Source: Chryseobacterium fluminis (GTDB taxonomy: Bacteria; Bacteroidota; Bacteroidia; Flavobacteriales; Weeksellaceae). From it: DNA of 64,000 nt. Made by a program: the position numbers and the translations under genes. The notes below the pieces were generated by a model, which worked only from the letters and a program-made list of their open reading frames with translations, did not search any database and was not told the DNA's origin. The DNA lies in the NCBI RefSeq assembly GCF_026314945.1, contig NZ_CP111121.1, positions 3,906,001 through 3,970,000 on the forward strand, in the 5' to 3' direction. Every line of letters starts with the position of its first letter. Within the stretch, counting starts at the first letter, position 1. Below are positions 9,077 to 18,228 of the stretch, piece after piece.

Positions 9077-9853
9077 ATGTCAATTTTCTCAGATAACATC
9101 AGGTTTATAAGGACTCAAAAAAAATTATCTCAGCAAGAACTTGCAGATAAAATTTCAATAAGTCGTGTTCGTTATTCAAAATACGAAGACGGACGTTCTG
9201 AACCACCTTATGAATTATTAATCGGAATCTCAAAGTATTTCAATGTAAGTATTGATTTATTACTTACAGTTGATATAAGAAAATATCCGTTAGAAGATGT
9301 CTTAAAACTACCGGATAATAGGATTGTTTTACCTGTTGTTGTTGATAAATTAGGAAACAATAGCATTGAAATTGTCCCTCAGAAGGCATCTATGGGATAT
9401 CTGTCTGGTTATAGTGATCCCGAATATATTGAAAGTTTGCAAAGAATTTCATTACCTTATCTTACTAATGGAAAATACAGGGCATTCCCTGCGACAGGAG
9501 ATTCAATGCCTCCATTTAAAGACGGTTCTTTTATTATTGGAAAATACATTGAGAATCTTGAAGATTTAAAATCCAATAAAAGTTATGTTTTTGTAACCCT
9601 GAATGATGGGATTTCTTATAAAAGACTCAAAGAAAAAAAGAAAAAAACACTCACTGTTGTTGCTGATAATTCATTCTATGAACCTTATGAAATTCCTTTA
9701 AGAGAAATTGTTGAAATTTGGCAGTATGCATCAGGAATTTTTCCAGAAGATTTTGAACCGGATAATTTCGAAAATTGTAATTTGAAAGATATGTTTTTAG
9801 AATTGAGAAAGGATATCAAAAACTTAAATCTTTATTTTAATCTTGACCATTAA
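9077..9853 (+). CDS. XRE-S24 self-cleaving repressor (LexA/CI-like)
   Basis: The 258-residue protein has an N-terminal XRE helix-turn-helix (about 6-60: LSQQELADKISISRVRYSKYE). A C-terminal S24 peptidase-like domain follows. Within it, TGDSMPPFKDGSFI carries the catalytic Ser (about residue 142), and ISYKRLKE supplies the Lys partner. In this family RecA-stimulated self-cleavage inactivates the repressor after DNA damage. It is transcribed away from the two polymerase genes across the twin operators, so it most likely represses itself and the polymerase operon. Many Bacteroidetes lack classical LexA and use proteins of this type; that role here is inferred. Confidence 0.9.
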   Translation: MSIFSDNIRFIRTQKKLSQQELADKISISRVRYSKYEDGRSEPPYELLIGISKYFNVSIDLLLTVDIRKYPLEDVLKLPDNRIVLPVVVDKLGNNSIEIVPQKASMGYLSGYSDPEYIESLQRISLPYLTNGKYRAFPATGDSMPPFKDGSFIIGKYIENLEDLKSNKSYVFVTLNDGISYKRLKEKKKKTLTVVADNSFYEPYEIPLREIVEIWQYASGIFPEDFEPDNFENCNLKDMFLELRKDIKNLNLYFNLDH

Positions 9854-9948
9854 CGCAAAGCAATTTGATTTAAATTTAAACCAATATTTTTTTTATTTTA
9901 TTAAGAAAACATTTATATTTAGTTCCTAATTATCAAGGACTTCAACAT

Positions 9949-9971
9949 TAAGTTTAAAATTGTTAAACTTA
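9949..9971. promoter_or_regulatory. Inverted repeat in the vsr promoter region
   Basis: taagtttaa and ttaaactta are perfect 9-bp arms separated by 5 nt, 20 bp before the vsr start codon. The arrangement suits an operator for a dimeric regulator. A closely related palindrome (tagtttaa-aa-ttaaacta) lies upstream of the PIN gene at 19293-19310. Confidence 0.55.
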
Positions 9972-9990
9972 TCGATAATTTATATGTATA

Positions 9991-10437
9991 ATGGAGAAAC
10001 AAAAAAGTTACTTAAAAGATAAACGATCACCTTTAGCCTTAAATGAGAATGTTTCGAAGATAATGAGTAAAAATAAGGCAAAGAATACAAGACCCGAATT
10101 ATTACTTAGAAAAATGTTATGGAATAATGGTTTAAAAGGCTATAGAATACATCCAAAAACAATCCCCGGAAAACCAGATATTTGTTATTTATCCAAGAAG
10201 ATTGCAATTTTTGTAAATGGATGCTTTTGGCATAGATGTCCACACTGTAGCTTAACACTACCTAAGAATAATACTGAATTCTGGAAAGAGAAGTTTGAAA
10301 AGAATATCAAAAGAGATAAGGAGAAAAATAAAATTCTAGAAAATGATGGTTGGCAAATCGTCACCGTTTGGGAATGTGAATTAAAAAATAAGTTGGAAAC
10401 AACATTTAAAAATATTGAATTACTAATCTCTAATTAG
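9991..10437 (+). CDS. vsr: Very short patch repair endonuclease (Vsr)
   Basis: The 148-residue product matches the Vsr family along its length. Hallmarks are KNTRPELLLRKMLW, GKPDICYLSKK (metal-binding Asp), FVNGCFWHRCPHC (catalytic His and zinc-binding Cys) and GWQIVTVWECEL. Vsr nicks beside T:G mismatches left when 5-methylcytosine deaminates, and is normally found with a C5-cytosine methyltransferase. One lies 2.7 kb downstream in the same block. It is the first gene of the series and is preceded by a 9-bp-arm inverted repeat. Confidence 0.93.
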   Translation: MEKQKSYLKDKRSPLALNENVSKIMSKNKAKNTRPELLLRKMLWNNGLKGYRIHPKTIPGKPDICYLSKKIAIFVNGCFWHRCPHCSLTLPKNNTEFWKEKFEKNIKRDKEKNKILENDGWQIVTVWECELKNKLETTFKNIELLISN

Positions 10438-10467
10438 TTTAGTATAGCTTTAGTAAAAACTTAAACC

Positions 10468-11661
10468 ATGGAAATAAAAAAGACAACAGAAATAAAAAAA
10501 ATTTGGTATAAGGGAAAAATGAAGGATTTTCCTATTAGTGAGATCCCATTATCAAAATTAATTTACAATAAATATAATGGACGAATTAAAAGTTTAGTTT
10601 TATCATATGAATCTGGCATTGGTAGAATATTAAATGCAACAGATACTAAAGATAAAGGTATCATCGAGTCATATCTATATGATTCTGCTGCAAATCGTAA
10701 TGAAAAAACTTTACAAAGTTTACAAGATTATGGGCAGCAAGAAATTGGTATTGTTACCAGTGATATGATAATTATTGATGGAAATCGTAGAGCTTCATTA
10801 TTAAATAAATTACATCGTGAAGACAAAATTGAAACTAATGTTTTCAAAGCAATTATATTAGACGAGAAACTTGAAGACAATCCTCTTGAAATAATCAAGT
10901 TGGAAACTAACTACCAAATGGGAGTTGATAATAAAGTTGAATATAAGCCAATAGAAAAATATTTAAGATGCCATGAGTTAATTCATGAGCATCAAGTTGA
11001 TATAAATGAAGTAGCAAAACTAATGTCTGAATCGGTACATCGAATAAACCAATGGTTAGATATTTTAAGTCTAATGAATGAGTATTTGATTTATTTAGAT
11101 AGCCCAAAAGTCTATACCAGACTCGATAAAAAAGAAGGTCATTTTGTTGACTTATATAACTATATAAAAAAATATAAAGCTAGTAATATAAATGTAATTG
11201 AATTAAAGGAAGTTTACTTTGATTATATCAGATTGGGTGTGCCGGTACAACGTGTTAGAATAATCGGAAATCCCAATAATTCACAAAGCCTTTTCGCAAA
11301 GCAAGACTTATGGATTCCTTTTTATGAAAACCATAAAATGATTAAAGCTTCATATAACGAAACAAGTTTTAGTTCTGTAAAACCAATTTATCCCGATAAA
11401 TCAAATGAAGAAATATTTGATAAACTTGACAATGATTTTCAGGACAAGATTGGTTTGCCATTGAAAGAAAATTTGACAGAAGGAGAAATTCAGCTTAAAA
11501 TATTAGCAGATAGAAATGCCACATTAAAAGAATTGAATAGAATATTAAATTACATAGTAAAATTAAAAATTGTTGAAACTCCCGAAGAAGAAGTAGAACA
11601 AATTTCCAAACTATTAGAAAATATCTCACAAAATGCCATATTAAAAAGAGCAGAATTATAA
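10468..11661 (+). CDS. ParB/sulfiredoxin-like protein 1
   Basis: The 397-residue protein has an N-terminal ParB-like domain recognised by YNKYNGRI (about 30-37) and by GQQEIGIVTSDMIIIDGNRR (about 90-109). DGNRR occupies the place of the ParB GERR/DGxRR box that binds nucleotide. A predicted helix-turn-helix (about 170-195, INEVAKLMSESVHRINQWL) resembles the ParB DNA-binding part, and the C-terminus is Glu/Leu-rich and helical. A clear paralogue is encoded at 14813-16240. It lies 30 bp after vsr and abuts the hydrolase gene. ParB-fold proteins in defence loci include nucleotide-dependent nucleases and modification factors; the activity here is unknown. Confidence 0.75.
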   Translation: MEIKKTTEIKKIWYKGKMKDFPISEIPLSKLIYNKYNGRIKSLVLSYESGIGRILNATDTKDKGIIESYLYDSAANRNEKTLQSLQDYGQQEIGIVTSDMIIIDGNRRASLLNKLHREDKIETNVFKAIILDEKLEDNPLEIIKLETNYQMGVDNKVEYKPIEKYLRCHELIHEHQVDINEVAKLMSESVHRINQWLDILSLMNEYLIYLDSPKVYTRLDKKEGHFVDLYNYIKKYKASNINVIELKEVYFDYIRLGVPVQRVRIIGNPNNSQSLFAKQDLWIPFYENHKMIKASYNETSFSSVKPIYPDKSNEEIFDKLDNDFQDKIGLPLKENLTEGEIQLKILADRNATLKELNRILNYIVKLKIVETPEEEVEQISKLLENISQNAILKRAEL

Positions 11662-12528
11662 ATGATAACACATATTAAAGATCCAAACTCGGATAAATAT
11701 ATTGTGTTTATTCATGGTTTAAGAGGAAGCAAAAAGACCTTTAAGAGATTTTCTGAGTATTTGAGTGAAAATTGGAAGTTGGATTTTGGATTTATGACCT
11801 TATTTTTTTCATATTATAAAGAGTTATTTGAGAATAAAGTTATTAGCTTCTTATTTCCAATTTTTCCAAGTTTTATTATTAAGTCAGTATGGTCAAAGAG
11901 AAATGATTACAATGCAGATCGATTAGATAAATATATTGATAATGAGTGCAAAAATTGTAGCAATATTATTATTGTGGCACATAGCATGGGAGGATTAGTT
12001 GCAAGACAATACTTAGTAAATTGTCGAAAATCTCAAAAAGATATAAGAAAAATTAAAATGCTTATTACTTACGGGACACCTCATAAGGGTTCACATATAG
12101 CAAGCTTACTATCTATAAATAATATACCAGTCTTAAGAAATATATATAATCTTATTAGTACGAGATTTAACTACCGAATTTCTCCACAAATAGGAGATTT
12201 AGCAGAATTAAATCATTTCATTGTAAAATTAAATGAGGAGTGGCGTGACTATGATTTGGAAAGAAAACTATTATTTATTAGAGTTATCGGAACAACGGAT
12301 AAATTGGTAAGAGCAGAAAGTGGTCATCTACATGCAGAAGATATTGAAAATATACATAGATTTGAATATGGTCATTCAAAATTAATAAAACCATCAGATA
12401 GAGTAACGAAGTTTCCGCCAATTGACTTATTTATTGATAAGATTTCTTCATTAAAATATGAAGAGGAATATTTCGAAGAATTAGAAGAAGAGATTAATTA
12501 TGACGAAACCGAAACTGAAAATTTTTAA
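11662..12528 (+). CDS. Alpha/beta hydrolase (lipase/esterase-like)
   Basis: The 288-residue protein has the alpha/beta-hydrolase strand YIVFIHGLRGSKKTFKRF with the oxyanion HG. The nucleophile elbow is IIVAHSMGGLVARQYL (Ser at about 110), followed by TYGTPHKGSHIA. GTTDKLVRAESGH and YGHSKLI may supply the acid and His. No signal peptide is seen, so it is cytoplasmic. The ATG directly follows the ParB-like gene's stop, so the two are translationally coupled. A hydrolase inside a DNA-modification block suggests an effector acting on lipid or a small ester, but the substrate cannot be read from sequence. Confidence 0.8.
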   Translation: MITHIKDPNSDKYIVFIHGLRGSKKTFKRFSEYLSENWKLDFGFMTLFFSYYKELFENKVISFLFPIFPSFIIKSVWSKRNDYNADRLDKYIDNECKNCSNIIIVAHSMGGLVARQYLVNCRKSQKDIRKIKMLITYGTPHKGSHIASLLSINNIPVLRNIYNLISTRFNYRISPQIGDLAELNHFIVKLNEEWRDYDLERKLLFIRVIGTTDKLVRAESGHLHAEDIENIHRFEYGHSKLIKPSDRVTKFPPIDLFIDKISSLKYEEEYFEELEEEINYDETETENF

Positions 12529-12836
12529 TTATACAATAATATAAATTGTGTAAGTTTCGCTATTAGCTTAAAGTACAATTTATGGGAAACCGTAATTTAG
12601 ATAATTAATATTATCATAATTTTGTGGTAAATAAATACTAAGAAATATTATAATGTTAATTCACTTTGAAATTCTATCGGAGTAAATCTAACATTTATAT
12701 ATTCTTGAAGTATAAATCTATATACAATTTTTTTCGAGATGAAAGATTTCGGAAACTTCTGGAATAAGTAAAAATAACTTATCAGTTGAATTAAACAAGA
12801 TTTCAACTGATGTCAATAGAATATAAAGAATACTAA
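12529..12836. other. 308-bp promoter-type gap inside the defence-like block
   Basis: There is no gene in this gap. It has a candidate -7 box TAATTTTG at 12617-12624, a short palindrome ataagt-N7-acttat at about 12763-12782 and a strong inverted repeat at 12781-12811. It divides the block into two transcription units: vsr-ParB1-hydrolase and wHTH-methyltransferase-ParB2-SNF2-DUF3883. Confidence 0.5.
12781..12811. promoter_or_regulatory. Inverted repeat before the winged-helix/methyltransferase unit
   Basis: atcagttgaa and ttcaactgat are perfect 10-bp arms around 11 nt, ending 25 bp before the wHTH start codon. It could be an operator, by analogy with controller-protein sites of restriction-modification loci, or a 5'-UTR hairpin. 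Confidence 0.5.
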
Positions 12837-13091
12837 ATGAATTATGTAAATACTACCTATCAAATAGCTCAAAGAGCTTTAGCCGACTTAAAGTCAGCGA
12901 TACTCACATTGCTGACCGATGCCGGAGAGAATGGTATGACAAATGCTGAAATAGGTAGAAAATTAGGGATTTACCATGGTCACAGTGGTAAACATGAAGG
13001 TCATATACCTCGAGCTCTATTAGAAATTATGAATGGCGAAGGTGTCATCATTCAGGATACATCTACAAAAAGATGGCTAATTAAGAAATAA
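12837..13091 (+). CDS. Small winged-helix protein
   Basis: The 84-residue protein has a winged-helix pattern. LADLKSAILTLLTDAG is helix 1, MTNAEIGRKLGIYHG contains helices 2-3, and GVIIQDTSTKRWLIKK forms the wing. The His/Gly-rich turn GHSGKHEGHIPRALLEIM is unusual. It lies 4 bp before the methyltransferase gene. Such small wHTH proteins either control expression of an adjacent modification enzyme or act as its DNA-binding subunit. The specific role here is inferred from position. Confidence 0.7.
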   Translation: MNYVNTTYQIAQRALADLKSAILTLLTDAGENGMTNAEIGRKLGIYHGHSGKHEGHIPRALLEIMNGEGVIIQDTSTKRWLIKK

Positions 13092-13095
13092 TATT

Positions 13096-14805
13096 ATGGA
13101 GCAATTATCCGTTGTAGATTTTTTTTGTGGTGCAGGAGGGTTTTCTGAGGGATTTCGCCAGCTAGGCTTTGATATTTTATATGGCTATGATCACTGGAGA
13201 CCCGCGGTAGATACTTTTAATCACAATTTTGACTTGGATTGTGAACCTAAAAACATTCTAGATTTTAAGGATTCCATTGAAGAAATATTAAAGATTCCAG
13301 ATACAGATGTTATTATTGGAAGCCCTCCTTGTGTTAGTTTTTCGAGTTCTAACAAATCCGGTAAAGCAGACAAATCCTTAGGGGTAGATTTAACTGAGAC
13401 TTTTTTGAGAATTGTTGCTATAAAGAAGCATCAACCCAATTCTAAATTAAAAGCATGGTTTATGGAAAATGTCACCAATTCTAAAAGATATCTCCAACCA
13501 TCATACACTTTTAAAGATCTTGGTCTTTCAGAATGGGCAGCTTCTCATCGAATTAGCCCACATAAGATCGCTATTGAATTACTGGAAAATACAACGAGTA
13601 TAAATTCCGCAGAATACGGTGCCATACAATCAAGAATAAGGCTAATTGCTGGAGAAGTTATAAAAAAGAAAAAACTTGTCATACCACCTCCAACCTATAG
13701 ATCACAAAAAGCAAAATCCAATCTTCCATTATATAAATCTGTAAAATTGTTGAGAGATAACTTTCCCTCTCCTTTCAGCAAAAAAAGCAATGATATAATT
13801 TCTGACCTACAATATGACCTTAGCATAAAACAAGATGAGATAACTGATCATTTTTATGACACCGGTGTATATGAGGTAGAATGGAAATTTTCTAGATATT
13901 GGAAAATAAACCATCCATATATGGGTAAAATGTCATTCCCTGAAAATGAAAATAATCCAAGTAGAACAATTACCGCTACTAAAATATCTCATTCAAGAGA
14001 ATCAATTATTTATAGATCAGAAATAAAAAGAAGTGGAAATGGAGAATATCGATTGCCTACAGTAAGAGAGGCTGCTATTATTATGGGATTTCCTATCACA
14101 TACCAATTTTTAGGTTCCGAAGGTACTAAATGGAGATTAGTTGGCAATGCTGTTTGTTGCTGTGTAAGTAGAGCTCTTGCAAAGGTGGTTATTCAAGAAT
14201 TAAAAATAGAAAGTAATTCACCATTAAATGTCAGATTAATTCCCAAGTTAGAAAACGTTCCCAATCTTAATACTTATAATACTAAAACATTTGATAATCC
14301 ACCAATTAAGAATAAGGGCGCAAGATTTAGAAGACACCCCTTTAAAGTAGGGAATATGACGGTTACTTTATCAAATTATGATATTGATAGTAATTCTAAA
14401 ACTAAAGATAATTGGTTTACATCAATACAATATGGAACAGGTAAAGGATTTCCAATCCAAATGGTTGATGACGGGTATTATTTAAAACTTGAACCAATAA
14501 TTAAAAGATTCGATGAAGGAAAAAAATTTATTGAAATAATCAATAATGGTTTTTCAGAAAAAATCGGAAATAAATTACAATTACAAGAGATGTATGAAAA
14601 ACAGGTTTGTATAGATAATTTATTAGAACCAACGATATTAATCGATAAAATTCCTGAGATCATAGAAAGTGTTGGTTGTCCAAATGAACTATTTGAACAA
14701 GATGAAATAGTTATATTTGAAAATAAAGAGAAAGTTCCTATCTCTCAACTTTTTGCATTATATGCTGTTAATAGGATCGCTTCAAAAGTTAATCAAAAAC
14801 AATGA
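13096..14805 (+). CDS. DNA (cytosine-5) methyltransferase
   Basis: The 569-residue enzyme has all the main C5-methyltransferase motifs in order. They are DFFCGAGGFSEGF (motif I, SAM binding), IIGSPPCVSFSSSN (motif IV with the catalytic Cys), MENV (motif VI), AIQSRIRLIAGE (motif VIII) and LVGNAVCCCVSRALA (motif X). About 200 C-terminal residues beyond motif X have no recognised domain and may recruit partners. The presence of Vsr in the same block fits 5-methylcytosine formation. It is co-transcribed with a wHTH protein upstream and ParB-like 2, SNF2 and DUF3883 genes downstream. No classical restriction enzyme is adjacent. Confidence 0.93.
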   Translation: MEQLSVVDFFCGAGGFSEGFRQLGFDILYGYDHWRPAVDTFNHNFDLDCEPKNILDFKDSIEEILKIPDTDVIIGSPPCVSFSSSNKSGKADKSLGVDLTETFLRIVAIKKHQPNSKLKAWFMENVTNSKRYLQPSYTFKDLGLSEWAASHRISPHKIAIELLENTTSINSAEYGAIQSRIRLIAGEVIKKKKLVIPPPTYRSQKAKSNLPLYKSVKLLRDNFPSPFSKKSNDIISDLQYDLSIKQDEITDHFYDTGVYEVEWKFSRYWKINHPYMGKMSFPENENNPSRTITATKISHSRESIIYRSEIKRSGNGEYRLPTVREAAIIMGFPITYQFLGSEGTKWRLVGNAVCCCVSRALAKVVIQELKIESNSPLNVRLIPKLENVPNLNTYNTKTFDNPPIKNKGARFRRHPFKVGNMTVTLSNYDIDSNSKTKDNWFTSIQYGTGKGFPIQMVDDGYYLKLEPIIKRFDEGKKFIEIINNGFSEKIGNKLQLQEMYEKQVCIDNLLEPTILIDKIPEIIESVGCPNELFEQDEIVIFENKEKVPISQLFALYAVNRIASKVNQKQ

Positions 14806-14812
14806 CCAAAGT

Positions 14813-16240
14813 ATGGATAAAGCTGTACGAACTCAAAAGATACATGAAATTATAGAAAGAGATAAGAACAATCCATATCTTGAGATTGAAATTCCTTGGG
14901 AAGATGGGTTAAAACCAATGAAGGTTTATAAAATACCTCTTGAGCTACTTGTTTACAACAAATATAATGGTAGGATTCTAAGTAGAACTAAATCATTGGA
15001 AAAACAAGGGCGTATTCTTAATCCTGAAACAGATTTAGATAAAAAAATCATTGAAGATTTACTTTGGAAATCACATATAGAAAGAAATGCTAAAACTTTA
15101 AAGAATATTTCCGATTTTGGACAGCAAAAAGTTGGAATAATCACTAAAGACGGTATCATAATAGATGGAAATCGTAGAGCTATGCTTTTACAAAGATCAG
15201 GGAAATATGATTATTTCAAAGCGGTGGTTTTACCTGTAACTGTTGAAGAAAATCCAATTGAGATCGAAAAACTTGAGACATTTTTCCAAATGGGGGAAGA
15301 TGAAAAGTTAGATTATAATGCTACAGAAAAGTACATAAAATCAAAGGAAATTTATTTAAGGCTTACATCAAGTTCCAACTTAAATATTCAAGAATTAAAT
15401 GAGGAGGCAGTAAGTAAAATTGCTGACTGGATGGGAAAACCTAACTCAGAAATAAAAAAATATTTAACCACAATGGCTATTATGGATGAGTATTTGGAAT
15501 ATTTGGAGTATGATGGTATCTATACACAACTTGATAAGAGAGAAGATCCTTTTCTTAATTTAACTAAATGGCTTGATAATTTTTATAATAAGGAAAGCAA
15601 TCGTGCTTTTGATGGATACACCAACAATGATGTTGATGATTTAAAGATTATTGCCTATGACTACATAAGGATAAAGTTCGAAGGAAAAGATTTTAGAATA
15701 ATTGCAGATGGTAACAAAGACAAACATTTTTTTGGTGAAAAGAAAATTTGGGAAAGTTTTAGGGATAAACATTTTGCTATAAAAGAGAATTTACCTGAAG
15801 AAACTGAAATAGACTATGATTCTTCAAATTTAGAAGCCCACTTAAATGCGAGGGATAATGAATTTTTTAAAAGTGCTAATGATGAAAATGGTGACAACGA
15901 GTTTATTGAAAACGTAAAAGATCATCAGTATCAAATAGGTTATAAAAAAGCAGAAGGAGAGCCGGGTAAACTGGTCAAGCGAGCAATGCAAACATTTGAA
16001 GCGATTAAAACCGGTCACAAGATTTTCGAATCCGATGAAGTACAAAATTTAGTAGAAGAATTAGGAAATAAGGTCTTTGACACACTTCAAAAAAAATCGC
16101 CATCAAAGGTTTTAGATCATATCATTAGACTCTTGGATGAAATTGATACGGATAAGATACCAGAAACTGAGATCGAAAATGTTAAAGCTAAAACGAAACA
16201 GATACAGTCTTTAGGATATACCATTCATAAGGCCCTATAA
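14813..16240 (+). CDS. ParB/sulfiredoxin-like protein 2
   Basis: The start is the ATG at 14813, 7 bp after the methyltransferase stop; earlier in-frame ATGs lie inside that gene. The 475-residue product is a paralogue of the protein at 10468-11661. It shares YNKYNGRI, the R-I-L-N-P/A segment, ERNAKTL (versus NRNEKTL), GQQKVGIITKDGIIIDGNRR and LETFFQMG. It has about 80 extra C-terminal residues with an acidic, helical character. Its stop overlaps the SNF2 start by one base. The tight coupling suggests it works with the helicase, perhaps recognising modified or unmodified DNA. Function not established. Confidence 0.75.
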   Translation: MDKAVRTQKIHEIIERDKNNPYLEIEIPWEDGLKPMKVYKIPLELLVYNKYNGRILSRTKSLEKQGRILNPETDLDKKIIEDLLWKSHIERNAKTLKNISDFGQQKVGIITKDGIIIDGNRRAMLLQRSGKYDYFKAVVLPVTVEENPIEIEKLETFFQMGEDEKLDYNATEKYIKSKEIYLRLTSSSNLNIQELNEEAVSKIADWMGKPNSEIKKYLTTMAIMDEYLEYLEYDGIYTQLDKREDPFLNLTKWLDNFYNKESNRAFDGYTNNDVDDLKIIAYDYIRIKFEGKDFRIIADGNKDKHFFGEKKIWESFRDKHFAIKENLPEETEIDYDSSNLEAHLNARDNEFFKSANDENGDNEFIENVKDHQYQIGYKKAEGEPGKLVKRAMQTFEAIKTGHKIFESDEVQNLVEELGNKVFDTLQKKSPSKVLDHIIRLLDEIDTDKIPETEIENVKAKTKQIQSLGYTIHKAL

Positions 16241-18228
16241 TGATAAATGTTTTAATTGATATTATAAACGATACAGACGTTCCTCATTTTAAAATAGAAG
16301 GAGATACTGAACTATTATCTAAAAACAAACGGTTGATATTATCTCTTAAAAGACTTAAATACTTTATAAAGGATAATGCTTTTTTTATTCCATTTAGAGA
16401 AGAGAACCAGATCGCAATTTTGCAGGAATTAAAAGATATTTTTACAAAATTTGGGATACAACAAGATCTTTCTGAGTCAGCTACTGATGAAGTATCAAAT
16501 TATGAAAGGGAGATCAAACTATTCGAGATATTCTCAGAAAAGGCTAGATCGATAAGGAACAATGAATTTGATAATTATCCTGATCTTATCCAAGATTTCG
16601 ATCAATTCCAATCTATAGTAGGGTCGGAATTGAAAAGAACTTTATACGACCTACAATTACTTTCATCGTTCCATTTAGCATTTGCTCAAAACGCTTGTAA
16701 TTTTGCAGTTCCCGGAGCAGGAAAGACATCTATCGTATATGGTGCATATGCTTATTTAAAAAATCTTCCACATGACCATCCAAAACACGTTGATAAATTA
16801 ATGGTCATCGGTCCACTATCTTCATTTGCACCTTGGGAGAATGAATATATTGATTGTTTTGGAAGAACGACAACTTTCCAAAGACTTTCGGGAGATATAA
16901 ATATAAGCAAAAAGGAAAAGGTCGAACATCTGTATTCAGCCAATCCTTGCGAAGTAACCCTGATTTATCATGGAGGAGTATCTTTTTTGCAAAAGGAGAT
17001 TACAGATTTCTTGAAAAATAATAAGACAATGATCGTTGTCGATGAGGCGCATAGAATAAAGAATCATGAAGGGGTTTGGGGAACAAGTGTTACCGAAGTT
17101 TCTAAAGAAGCTGTTGCAAGAGTTATCTTAACAGGAACTCCAATACCTAATGGCTATCAAGACATATTCAATCTATATAAATTTCTTTATCCTTTCAAGT
17201 ATAAAGAAATATTGCAATTTCACTACCAAAATTTAGTAGATCTAACAAGAAATGCTTCGCCAGATAGTGAAAGAGTTCAACATTTAAAAGATAATATTTC
17301 TCCTTTTTTCATAAGAATTAAAAAGGATGACCTAAAATTACCTCCTGTTAAGGAATCAGTTATTAATATACCAATGGACGATATACAACGTGAGATCTAT
17401 GATTTCATCGAGAATCAATATATTGATGAATTTAGGAAGAACCCATCTGCAGATGTCAAGGATATTTTAAACAGGGCAAAATTGATACGGCTAAGACAAG
17501 CTTCTACGAATCCTTCCTTATTGTCAAAAACATTAAAGGATTCCCTACAGATTGGAGAGGAAAAATGGGATACAGACCCTAATTATAAATTTTTAGAATA
17601 TAGTGAAGAGTTTCTAGATGATTCAGATTTTTTCAGTAAGATATTAAAATATTCAGAATTACAAACACCAAGTAAATTCATTGCAATCTTAGACATTATA
17701 AAAGAAAAGATTCTTCCGACGAAGGGAAAGGTTATCATCTGGACTATATTCATTCAAAATGCAAAAGAACTGCAAAAATATTTAGAGAATAATTGTATAA
17801 ATAGTAATTTATTGATTGGAGAAATATCTCAGGCGGAAAGAGAAATCACTATCTCTAAGTTCAATGACCCCAATAATTCAGAATTTTCTGTGGTTATTGC
17901 AAATCCCTTCTCTGTTGCTGAATCTATATCCTTGCATAAAGGATGTCATAATGCAATCTACTTAGAAAGAGATTATAATGCATCGAATTTCATTCAATCA
18001 AAAGATAGAATACATCGGGTCGGTCTTCCTGAAAATATTGAAACAAATTATTATTATGTTGTTTCAGAGAACTCTATAGATGAGATAATCAATTATCGAC
18101 TGAGACAAAAAGTTGAAAGAATGGAACAAATAATTAATGATGATATTCCTCTATTCAGTAGAATCAATGATACTGACGAAACCGACTTAATCAAAGATTT
18201 GATTGCCAGTTATGCTAAAAGATCTTAG
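16240..18228 (+). CDS. SNF2-family helicase/translocase
   Basis: The 662-residue protein has an SF2/SNF2 motor. The Walker A is FAVPGAGKTSIVYGA (about 150), the Walker B is VVDEAHRIKN (DEAH, about 268), and motif III is ILTGTPIPN. The second RecA lobe has GKVIIWTIFIQNAKEL and ends in the motif VI block SKDRIHRVGLPENI. The ~110-residue N-terminal part is not recognised. SNF2 motors translocate on duplex DNA without unwinding and drive restriction in several phage-defence systems. It overlaps ParB-like 2 by one base and the DUF3883 gene by 17 bases, so the three are a coupled unit. Confidence 0.88.
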   Translation: MINVLIDIINDTDVPHFKIEGDTELLSKNKRLILSLKRLKYFIKDNAFFIPFREENQIAILQELKDIFTKFGIQQDLSESATDEVSNYEREIKLFEIFSEKARSIRNNEFDNYPDLIQDFDQFQSIVGSELKRTLYDLQLLSSFHLAFAQNACNFAVPGAGKTSIVYGAYAYLKNLPHDHPKHVDKLMVIGPLSSFAPWENEYIDCFGRTTTFQRLSGDINISKKEKVEHLYSANPCEVTLIYHGGVSFLQKEITDFLKNNKTMIVVDEAHRIKNHEGVWGTSVTEVSKEAVARVILTGTPIPNGYQDIFNLYKFLYPFKYKEILQFHYQNLVDLTRNASPDSERVQHLKDNISPFFIRIKKDDLKLPPVKESVINIPMDDIQREIYDFIENQYIDEFRKNPSADVKDILNRAKLIRLRQASTNPSLLSKTLKDSLQIGEEKWDTDPNYKFLEYSEEFLDDSDFFSKILKYSELQTPSKFIAILDIIKEKILPTKGKVIIWTIFIQNAKELQKYLENNCINSNLLIGEISQAEREITISKFNDPNNSEFSVVIANPFSVAESISLHKGCHNAIYLERDYNASNFIQSKDRIHRVGLPENIETNYYYVVSENSIDEIINYRLRQKVERMEQIINDDIPLFSRINDTDETDLIKDLIASYAKRS

